Positions 1 through 7,535 of a stretch of 8,348 bases of DNA are shown piece by piece. The DNA is from Deltaproteobacteria bacterium (GTDB taxonomy: Bacteria > Desulfobacterota > Binatia > DP-6). The notes under the pieces were generated by a model. It saw nothing but the letters and a program-made list of their open reading frames with translations. It was not told the DNA's origin and did no database searches. The stretch spans positions 1 through 8,348 of the forward strand of contig VBLD01000110.1 of the NCBI GenBank assembly GCA_005879205.1, written 5' to 3'. The position numbers and the translations under genes were made by a program. The first letter of the stretch is position 1. The number at the start of each line of letters is the position of its first letter.

Positions 1-998
1 ACCAGGCGCTGCTGCTCATCGTCGACCGTGCCCGTGAGCCGGGCAACGCCGTTCTTCACGTCGACGTCGATGCTCGCGCCCTGCAAATCGTCACGAGCCT
101 GGATCGCCTTCGTCACCTGATCCTTCAAGTCCTGGTCCCGTGCCTTGACCTCTTCCTTGCGGGCGACGGGTACGACCTGAAGCTCGTTCACCACGCGGGT
201 GACGCCGGAGATCTTCCGGGCATCCGCCTCCGCCGCCGCTTTGGCCCGCGGTGTCGGAACGGCGCCCCACAACGTCACGGCGCCGCTGTACGTGTCGACG
301 TTGACGTCGAGGGCGGGAACGTCGGCATCCGCGAGCAGCCGCATCTTGGCGTCGGCAGTGATCGACATGTCCTTGGCGGTGGTGCCCATGCCGCGCTTGC
401 TCTCGGTATGGGAGCCGGTCCGGGACGGCTCGGCCTGCCGGCGGATCTCGTCGTCCGCGAGCCGGTCCGGGCTCTCGATCTCGCTCTCGACCTTGCGCAC
501 GCCCGGCACGGAGCGGGTGAGCTCGATGGCGCGCAGATGATCGCCCATGGTCTGCGCCTTGCCGCCGAGGAGCACCACGCCGTCGTTGACGGACTCCACG
601 TCGATCCGGCTGTCCTTCGCGAAGTGCCCGTCACGGAGGGCCCGGTCGACCCGGTCCTTGATCTCCTTGTCGGACGCCTTCACCACCTTCTCGCGCCCGC
701 CGGGCACCACCTGGAGCAGGTTCCGGACCTCCTTGACGCCGTCGATCTTCTTCACCTCCGCTTCGGCCTTGCTCTTCTCCTCCGGCGAGCTGACCTTGCC
801 GTGGAGGGTGACCGCGCCGTCGACCGTGTCCACGTTGACGGCGCCCGAGCTGACCCCTGCCGTGGTGAGCAGCGCGATCTTCGCCTTGGTCGTGATCCAG
901 GCGTCCGAGGCCGCGTACCCCACCCGGGGCTGAATGCACACGACCGACGCCGCGAGGATTGCCACCCCCACGTACCGACCCACAGGAAATCCGCGCAT
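1..998 (-). CDS. Secreted multi-BON-domain protein (3' end beyond window)
   Basis: Read leftward from the ATG at 998, the frame stays open to the window edge (332 full codons), so the C-terminus is missing. Residues 1-30 look like a Sec signal peptide: basic start, hydrophobic stretch at about 9-22, cleavage near GYA-AS. Cys21 lacks a lipobox. At least four BON repeats follow, at about 33-99, 110-177, 210-278 and 288 to the edge, each with the BON pattern of a helix, a beta hairpin (VNVDTVDGAVTLHG in the first) and a helix ending in a GV.(K/R)V strand. BON domains are known in periplasmic and outer-membrane stress proteins such as OsmY and are thought to contact membranes or envelope partners. 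No catalytic residues are expected. A strong ribosome site (GGAAGGAGGAG) lies just upstream. The DUF1328 gene ends 48 nt before it, so the two are probably cotranscribed. The link between repeats 2 and 3 (about 178-209) is polar and low in complexity. The exact role is unknown. Confidence 0.9.
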   Translation of the reverse strand, partial: MRGFPVGRYVGVAILAASVVCIQPRVGYAASDAWITTKAKIALLTTAGVSSGAVNVDTVDGAVTLHGKVSSPEEKSKAEAEVKKIDGVKEVRNLLQVVPGGREKVVKASDKEIKDRVDRALRDGHFAKDSRIDVESVNDGVVLLGGKAQTMGDHLRAIELTRSVPGVRKVESEIESPDRLADDEIRRQAEPSRTGSHTESKRGMGTTAKDMSITADAKMRLLADADVPALDVNVDTYSGAVTLWGAVPTPRAKAAAEADARKISGVTRVVNELQVVPVARKEEVKARDQDLKDQVTKAIQARDDLQGASIDVDVKNGVARLTGTVDDEQQRL

Positions 999-1046
999 AG
1001 TTCTCCTCCTTCCTTTCTGCTTTCGCCAGGTTCCGGGAGCGATCGA

Positions 1047-1217
1047 CTACGGGGATGCCGGCGGCATCCGCCCGCTCAGCAGGCCCACGCCCAGGATGAC
1101 GACCGCGAGGACGACGAACACCCAGCCGAACTCGGCGGAGAGACCCGCTACGCCGCGGAAGCCGAGCAGCGCCGCGACCAGCGCGATCACGAAGAATATG
1201 AGCGCGTAGTGCAACAT
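1047..1217 (-). CDS. DUF1328 / UPF0391 small membrane protein (YtjA-like)
   Basis: This 56-residue protein starts MLHYALIFFVIALVAALLGF and has two hydrophobic segments, at about 4-20 and 31-48, joined by a short loop (RGVAGLSAEF), with a short polar tail. Length, N-terminal pattern and the GF.G(V/L)AG loop match the UPF0391/DUF1328 family, of which E. coli YtjA is a member; its function is unknown. The frame is open upstream to 1325, but I chose the ATG at 1217 because it gives the normal family length and has a GGGAGG ribosome site 5 nt before it; an upstream start would add an unrelated polar leader. The gene lies just before the BON-domain gene, as partners of this family do elsewhere. The ribosome site sits in the bulge of a hairpin, so translation may be controlled. 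Confidence 0.88.
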   Translation of the reverse strand: MLHYALIFFVIALVAALLGFRGVAGLSAEFGWVFVVLAVVILGVGLLSGRMPPASP

Positions 1218-1218
1218 A

Positions 1219-1260
1219 GCGCCTCCCTTGCTTCGAGCATTCGTGCTCTGGAGCAAGCGC
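1219..1260 (-). promoter_or_regulatory. Leader hairpin enclosing the DUF1328 ribosome binding site
   Basis: On the minus-strand transcript the 42 nt ending one base before the ATG can fold into a three-part stem: GCG/CGC at the base, CTTGC/GCAAG in the middle and GAGCA/TGCTC at the top, closed by a CGAA tetraloop. The GGAGG ribosome site is the 5-nt bulge between the basal and middle stems. The internal loop is TCCA opposite GAA. All stem pairs are perfect Watson-Crick. Seen in the sequence: the pairings. Inferred: control of translation, for instance by temperature or a ligand. There is no T-run, so it is not a rho-independent terminator. Confidence 0.4.
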
Positions 1261-1358
1261 CAGGCCATGCCGAGGGGCGGCGAGGGAGGCGACGCGTGCT
1301 TCGACGCTGTAGCCAAAGGCCACAAAGACCTCGCCGGCGCGCGTCTTGGGTGCGCTTT

Positions 1359-1694
1359 CTAGCGCGCGAGCAGCGCCACCGCCATCAGCATCTCGACGGT
1401 GAAGTAGAACCAGCAAGGGTAGAAGCGCCGTGGCGGCTCGAGGACCGCGGCCACGAGCCGGCCGCCCGCCATGCCGGCCAGCGCGACGGCGACGCAGAGC
1501 GGCACGTCCGGCCGCGCCGGTGCGGCGAGCAGGAGTGCACCGATGGCGATCCCGAAGCCGCCGTAGACGGCCCGCACCTCGTTGCGTCCCTCGGCGCTCA
1601 GGGCGGGTGTGCCGAAGGTCGCGGCGATGCGCTCGGGCGCGGCCAGGCCGACGAGACCCATGCCGAGGAAGAACAGTGCGACCACGACCGTCAT
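1359..1694 (-). CDS. DUF4345-type small membrane protein
   Basis: This 111-residue protein has four predicted hydrophobic segments, at about 3-20, 44-60, 65-85 and 94-110. The first ends in a short AAPERIAATFG stretch, and a conserved-looking NEVRAVYGG motif (38-46) opens the second; this layout matches DUF4345 inner-membrane proteins, whose function is not known. The ATG lies 6 nt after the stop of the dehydrogenase gene, so the two genes are probably translated from one message, perhaps by translational coupling, since I see no strong ribosome site. No catalytic or metal-binding set of residues is evident. The family call rests on the motif and topology read by eye. Confidence 0.72.
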   Translation of the reverse strand: MTVVVALFFLGMGLVGLAAPERIAATFGTPALSAEGRNEVRAVYGGFGIAIGALLLAAPARPDVPLCVAVALAGMAGGRLVAAVLEPPRRFYPCWFYFTVEMLMAVALLAR

Positions 1695-1700
1695 GTCTCG

Positions 1701-2456
1701 CTAGTTGCGCTGCGCCGTCGGACGCACGAGCACGTCGTGCACCTCGACGTGCGGCGGCTGAGTGACGATCCAGACGATCGCCGCGGCCACGTCGCGCGCC
1801 TCGAGCACCTTGAACCGGCCGTAGGTCTCTGCGGCGGCCTCCGGGCGGCCCGCGAAGATCGCGGCGAACTCCGTCTCGACGTGGCCCGGCGACACGGCGG
1901 TGACGCGGATCGGGCTCTGGCGCGCGCGGAGCTCCTGGCGGAGCCCCTCGGTGAGCGCGCGCACCGCGAACTTCGTCGCCGCATACATGGCGGCGTCGGG
2001 GCTCGGGATGCGATGCCCGGCCATGGACGAGACGTGCACCACGTGTCCCGCCACGCCGCGCCGCTCCATGTCCTGGATCGCCTCGCGGGTGGCGATCGCC
2101 AGCCCGAGGACGTTCACCTCGAGCATCTCGCGCCAGAGCTCGGTCGGCGCCGAGGCGAGCGGCGCGCGCCGGCCGAGCCCGGCGGCGTTCACCAGGACGT
2201 CGACGCCGCCGAAACGCTCGCGGGCCAGCGCGACCATGCCGATCACGTCGGCCTCCCGGCGCATGTCGGCGGCGGCCGCCGCGACCGCAGCGCCCCGCGC
2301 CCGGAGCTCGGCGGCGAGCGCCTCGAGCCGGTCCATCCGGCGCGCAACGAGCACCACGCCCGCGCCTTCCGCGGCGAGGGCCCGCGCCGCGGCGGCGCCG
2401 ATGCCGCTCGACGCGCCGGTCACCACCGCGCTTCGGCCGACGAGTACGCCGGGCAC
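1701..2456 (-). CDS. Short-chain dehydrogenase/reductase, DHRS11-like
   Basis: This is a classical SDR of 251 residues, a normal length, predicted to be a cytosolic NAD(P)-dependent oxidoreductase. Visible motifs in order: the dinucleotide-binding TGASSGIG (13-20), an Arg-Arg pair after strand 2 (39-40) that favours NADPH, NAAG (90-93), the structural Asn115, catalytic Ser at 143/144, Tyr158 and Lys162 in YAATK, and PG (190-191). Segments such as GHVVHVSSMAGHRI, LTEGLRQELR and the C-terminal DVLVRPT resemble human DHRS11, a 17beta-hydroxysteroid/3-ketosteroid reductase, more than FabG-type enzymes. The true substrate is not shown. The start is GTG; an in-frame TAG lies 12 nt upstream, so no longer start exists. 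There is no clear ribosome site, and a promoter-like pair is placed for a leaderless message. It is divergent from the MaoC hydratase gene and followed by the DUF4345 gene. Confidence 0.9.
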   Translation of the reverse strand: MPGVLVGRSAVVTGASSGIGAAAARALAAEGAGVVLVARRMDRLEALAAELRARGAAVAAAAADMRREADVIGMVALARERFGGVDVLVNAAGLGRRAPLASAPTELWREMLEVNVLGLAIATREAIQDMERRGVAGHVVHVSSMAGHRIPSPDAAMYAATKFAVRALTEGLRQELRARQSPIRVTAVSPGHVETEFAAIFAGRPEAAAETYGRFKVLEARDVAAAIVWIVTQPPHVEVHDVLVRPTAQRN

Positions 2457-2462
2457 GCGCGG

Positions 2463-2492
2463 CTTCTAAGTCCCCTTGACCTGCCTCGTCAA
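2463..2492 (-). promoter_or_regulatory. Candidate promoter of the dehydrogenase gene
   Basis: On the minus strand a TTGACG hexamer (2492-2487) is followed after 18 nt by TAGAAG (2468-2463), a fair sigma70-like match (5/6 and 4/6). Transcription about 7 nt after the second hexamer would begin at the GTG start codon (2456), giving a leaderless message. This agrees with the lack of a Shine-Dalgarno, but no data support it beyond spacing. Confidence 0.35.
2476..2492. promoter_or_regulatory. Inverted repeat TTGAC-N7-GTCAA, possible operator
   Basis: Perfect 5-nt half-sites TTGAC (2476-2480) and GTCAA (2488-2492) flank 7 nt in the 41-nt space between the divergent dehydrogenase and MaoC genes. The right half overlaps the candidate -35 of the dehydrogenase. 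Position and symmetry suit binding by a dimeric repressor controlling both units, but short half-sites can occur by chance. No regulator gene is in the window. Confidence 0.3.
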
Positions 2493-2497
2493 TCGGT

Positions 2498-3346
2498 GTG
2501 AGTGTCGCGGGCATGCCGGTCAACCTTTCCTACGTCGGGAAGCGGATGGAGTCCGTCACCCACACCTACGACGAGCGCGACGTGATGCTCTACGCGCTCG
2601 GCGTGGGCGCCGGACCGGACGACCTGCAGTTCGTCTACCAGCAGAGCCTGAAGGTGCTGCCCACCTTCGCGGTCATCCCGGCGTTCCCCGCGATGCTGAA
2701 CCTCGGCGGGGCCATGGAGGTGAACCCCGTGATGGTGCTGCACGGCGAGCAGCGCATCGAGCTGCACGCGCCGATCCCCACCAGCGGGACGATCACCACC
2801 ACGCCCACGATCAAGGCGATGTACGACAAGGGGAAGGGCGCCCTCGTCCTGGTCGAGACCGAGAGCGTGGACGCGAAGGGCCGCCTGCTCTTCCGGAACA
2901 CGTCGGGCATCTTCGCGCGTGGCGAAGGCGGCTTCGGCGGCGAGCGCGGTCCGAGCGGCCCGCGCAACGTGCCACCCAACCGGGCCCCCGACAAATCGAT
3001 CGCCCAGGCGACGCGGCCCGATCAGGCGCTTCTCTATCGCCTCTCGGGCGACATGAACCCGCTGCACGCCGACCCCGAGTTCGCGCGCATGGCGGGCTAC
3101 GAGCGGCCGATCCTGCATGGCCTCTGCACCTTCGGCTTCGCCGGCCGGGCGGTCCTGCGCGCCTGGTGCGGCAACGACCCGGCGCGGCTCAAGTCCCTCG
3201 AGGTCCGCTTCTCGGGCGTCGTCTACCCGGGAGAGACGATCACCACGGACATGTGGGAGGTTTCGCCGGGGCGGGTCGTCCTGACCGCGAAGACCGAGCG
3301 CGGCGAGGCGGTGCTGACCGGCGCGGCCGCCGAGGTGGCCAGCTGA
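2498..3346 (+). CDS. MaoC-family enoyl-CoA hydratase 2
   Basis: This 282-residue protein has the double-hotdog architecture of the hydratase-2 part of peroxisomal multifunctional enzyme 2. Such enzymes add water to trans-2-enoyl-CoA to give (3R)-hydroxyacyl-CoA. The N-terminal half carries the typical YDERDVMLYALGVGAG (24-39) and LPTFAVIPAF (54-63). The C-terminal half carries the signature YRLSGDMNPLH (180-190), with the expected catalytic Asp185, Asn187 and His190, then RPILHGLCTFGF (203-214). Nothing catalytic is missing. Two starts are possible: GTG at 2498 (given here) and ATG at 2513, five codons later; neither has a clear ribosome site, and the ATG would be equally acceptable. It is the first gene of a four-gene plus-strand run. 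The dehydrogenase and crotonase nearby suggest acyl-CoA metabolism, though the physiological substrate is not shown. Confidence 0.92.
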   Translation: MSVAGMPVNLSYVGKRMESVTHTYDERDVMLYALGVGAGPDDLQFVYQQSLKVLPTFAVIPAFPAMLNLGGAMEVNPVMVLHGEQRIELHAPIPTSGTITTTPTIKAMYDKGKGALVLVETESVDAKGRLLFRNTSGIFARGEGGFGGERGPSGPRNVPPNRAPDKSIAQATRPDQALLYRLSGDMNPLHADPEFARMAGYERPILHGLCTFGFAGRAVLRAWCGNDPARLKSLEVRFSGVVYPGETITTDMWEVSPGRVVLTAKTERGEAVLTGAAAEVAS

Positions 3347-3747
3347 GGGAGCTGCGTCTGCGGCTCGCCGGCGCGGCCCTCGCCTTCGGCTGTGCGCGTC
3401 AGGTGCCTCCCCCGCCGCCCGCCTCGCCGCCGCCCCCGCCGCTCACCGAGGAATCGCTCGCCCCGTCGACCACGGCGGATTTCCAGATCGGTCCCATCAA
3501 GGAAACCGCGAGCGCTGACGGCGCCGCGGTGTTCGTCGAAGGCACGGTGCGCAACGTCGGCTCGCGGCCGAGCCGCGACGTCCAGGTGACGGTGGAGGGG
3601 CTCGACGCGTCGGGTGCCCGTGTCGTCTCGGCCGACACGCTGCCCACCCCGCAGGCGATCCCGCCCGACACTTCCGCCACCTTCGTCGTGCGGCTGCCGA
3701 ACGACCCGGCGGTGCGCACCTATCACGTGGTCGCGATCGGCCGGTAG
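3343..3747 (+). CDS. Putative proline-rich lipoprotein with FxLYD/DUF3426-like domain
   Basis: An open frame overlaps the MaoC stop by 4 nt and codes for about 134 residues if it begins at CTG 3343. It has a basic start (RELRLRL), a short hydrophobic stretch, and Cys17 in LAFGC, an imperfect lipobox. A Pro-rich spacer (22-33) follows, then a beta-rich domain (about 46-132) with VEGTVRNVGSRPSRDVQVTV and a PPDTSATFVVRLP strand. This pattern resembles the FxLYD/DUF3426 type of extracytoplasmic beta sandwich. No ATG, GTG or TTG exists in the signal region of this frame. CTG 3343 has GAGG 7 nt upstream and would form a CTGA stop-start overlap; CTG 3358 has AGGGAG 6 nt upstream but leaves a very short signal. 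The start is therefore uncertain, and a sequencing frameshift is possible. The function is unknown. The next gene begins 6 nt after the stop. Confidence 0.6.
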   Translation: MRELRLRLAGAALAFGCARQVPPPPPASPPPPPLTEESLAPSTTADFQIGPIKETASADGAAVFVEGTVRNVGSRPSRDVQVTVEGLDASGARVVSADTLPTPQAIPPDTSATFVVRLPNDPAVRTYHVVAIGR

Positions 3748-3753
3748 GCGCGC

Positions 3754-3948
3754 GTGCAACCGCCTGCGGGACGCCTGGTCGTCGGGGAGCGGGTGGAAGC
3801 GCCGGGCGGCCGCCGCGGCCGGGTGGTGGCCGGGCGGCTCATCGCCACCAACGGCGCCTGGCGCTACACGGTCGCGCTCGACGACGGCGCCACCGCCGAT
3901 TACCTCGACTTCGAGCTGCGGCGCCTCACGGACGTCCGAGGAGAGTGA
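3754..3948 (+). CDS. Small hypothetical protein, possible SH3/Tudor-like barrel
   Basis: This 64-residue frame starts at GTG, 6 nt after the upstream stop, with a GGTAGG sequence close before it, and ends 2 nt before the crotonase ATG. Tight packing on both sides supports it as a real gene. I do not recognise a named family. The sequence alternates short strands and turns: GERVEAPGGRRGRVVAG (11-27), WRYTVALDDG (36-45), and DYLDFELRRL (49-58). This pattern of glycine turns, an aromatic strand and a DDG turn is like small SH3, KOW or Tudor-type barrels that bind nucleic acid or protein. That is a fold guess, not a function. There are no Cys residues, no signal peptide and no membrane segment, so it is probably cytosolic. 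Confidence 0.6.
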   Translation: MQPPAGRLVVGERVEAPGGRRGRVVAGRLIATNGAWRYTVALDDGATADYLDFELRRLTDVRGE

Positions 3949-3950
3949 CC

Positions 3951-4802
3951 ATGGCCTACGAGCAGATCCGCTACGAGGCGGCCGATGGAGTGCTCACGAT
4001 CACGCTGCATCGACCCGAGAAGCTGAACGCCTTCACGCCGAAGATGCTGCGCGAGCTGATCGACGCCTTCGATCGGGCCGACGCCGACGACGGCGTGCGG
4101 GCCGTCGTCGTCACCGGCGCGGGGCGTGCGTTCTGCGCCGGCGCGGATCTCTCGGGGGGCGGCGAGACGTTCGACAACACGGCGCGCGACACGCTCGAGA
4201 CGCACCGCGACGGCGGGGGGCTCGTGGTGCTCCGCATCTTCGAGTCGAAGAAGCCGGTGATCGCCGCGATCAACGGCCCGGCCGTCGGCGTGGGGATCAC
4301 CATGACGCTGCCGATGGACGTCCGTCTGGCCTCGACGGAAGCGCGCATCGGCTTCGTGTTCGCGCGGCGCGGCATCGTGCCCGAGGCGTGCAGCAGCTGG
4401 TTTCTCCCGCGCGTCGTCGGCATCAGCCGGGCCGCCGAGTGGGTGTACACGGGACGCGTGTTCGGCGCCGAGGAAGCGCTGGCGGGCGGTCTCGTGAGCC
4501 GCGTCGTGCCGCCCGGCGATCTGCTCGCGACGGCGCACGGCCTGGCACGCGAGATCGCCGACAATACTTCCGCGGTCTCCGTCGCCCTCTCCCGGCAGCT
4601 CCTCTGGCGCATGCTCGGCGCCGACCATCCGATGGAGGCGCACAAGATCGACTCGCGGGCGATCTACTGGATGGGGGGCTCGGCCGACGCTCGCGAGGGC
4701 GTGGCCGCGTTCCTCGAGAAGCGCCCCGCGCGCTTCACGCTCCGGCCGAGCGTCGACATGCCCGAGTTCTATCCGTGGTGGACGCCGCGCGCTTTCCGCT
4801 GA
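3951..4802 (+). CDS. Crotonase-fold enzyme, likely enoyl-CoA isomerase type
   Basis: This 283-residue crotonase-superfamily protein acts on acyl-CoA thioesters. The CoA-binding and oxyanion-hole regions are present: FCAGADLS (61-68) and INGPAVGVG (107-115). The two glutamates that add water in enoyl-CoA hydratase (Glu144 and Glu164 in rat) align by eye with Thr117 and Phe137. Instead Glu145 lies in GIVPEACSSW, where peroxisomal Delta3,Delta2-enoyl-CoA isomerases (ECI2-like) keep their catalytic glutamate. Double-bond isomerisation is therefore more likely than hydration, although many homologues are simply called enoyl-CoA hydratase. The C-terminus ends in an unusual aromatic tail (FYPWWTPRAF). 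I chose ATG 3951 because AGGAG lies 7 nt upstream; a GTG at 3945 overlapping the previous stop is the alternative. It is the last gene of the MaoC run and would feed trans-2-enoyl-CoA to the hydratase. Confidence 0.88.
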   Translation: MAYEQIRYEAADGVLTITLHRPEKLNAFTPKMLRELIDAFDRADADDGVRAVVVTGAGRAFCAGADLSGGGETFDNTARDTLETHRDGGGLVVLRIFESKKPVIAAINGPAVGVGITMTLPMDVRLASTEARIGFVFARRGIVPEACSSWFLPRVVGISRAAEWVYTGRVFGAEEALAGGLVSRVVPPGDLLATAHGLAREIADNTSAVSVALSRQLLWRMLGADHPMEAHKIDSRAIYWMGGSADAREGVAAFLEKRPARFTLRPSVDMPEFYPWWTPRAFR

Positions 4803-4820
4803 GCGGGCGTCGGCCTTCGT

Positions 4821-4847
4821 CCGCGAGCGGCGTCGCGGTTGCCGCTC
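4821..4847 (+). other. Two mutually exclusive hairpins before alaS
   Basis: CCGCGA (4821-4826) pairs with TCGCGG (4833-4838), loop 6 nt. GAGCGGC (4825-4831) pairs with GCCGCTC (4841-4847), loop 9 nt. Both stems are perfect and they share bases, so only one can form. No T-run follows, so this is not a standard terminator, though it could still end or pause transcription from the crotonase unit. It lies upstream of the proposed alaS start point and would not be in a leaderless alaS message. Confidence 0.3.
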
Positions 4848-4867
4848 CGGAACCGAGCCGGTAAAAA
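4839..4867 (+). promoter_or_regulatory. Candidate alaS promoter
   Basis: TTGCCG (4839-4844) and TAAAAA (4862-4867) are separated by 17 nt, each matching the sigma70 consensus at 4 of 6 bases. The A-run stands out in this GC-rich DNA. Six bases separate the second hexamer from the GTG at 4874, so transcription would start at or next to the start codon, in agreement with the lack of a ribosome site. Confidence 0.4.
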
Positions 4868-4873
4868 CAAGCG

Positions 4874-7531
<2,658 letters not shown>

Positions 7532-7535
7532 AGCC

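Noticed and set aside
1218..1325. N-terminal extension of the DUF1328 protein (to 92 residues)
   Set aside because: The extra residues are not family-like, and the ATG at 1217 has its own strong ribosome site.
1325..1347. AAGAC/GTCTT stem after the DUF4345 gene as a terminator
   Set aside because: Only 5 bp with a 13-nt loop and no following T-run on the minus strand; too weak to claim.
408..2501. Long plus-strand open frame (697 codons) across the BON, DUF1328, DUF4345 and dehydrogenase genes
   Set aside because: Its translation is rich in Arg, His and Asp without domains and spans four well-supported minus-strand genes and their spacers.
2476..2504. Plus-strand promoter for the MaoC gene starting from TTGACC
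   Set aside because: No acceptable -10 hexamer lies at 16-18 nt, so only the inverted repeat and the minus-strand promoter are reported.
631..2523. Long minus-strand open frame (630 codons) overlapping the same genes in another frame
   Set aside because: Arg/Gly-rich and without motifs; the real genes lie in other frames on this strand.
2476..3342. N-terminal part of a 423-codon frame that continues into the lipoprotein
   Set aside because: This part is out of frame with the clearly conserved MaoC protein and reads as Arg-rich noise. Only the part after about 3343 looks like protein.
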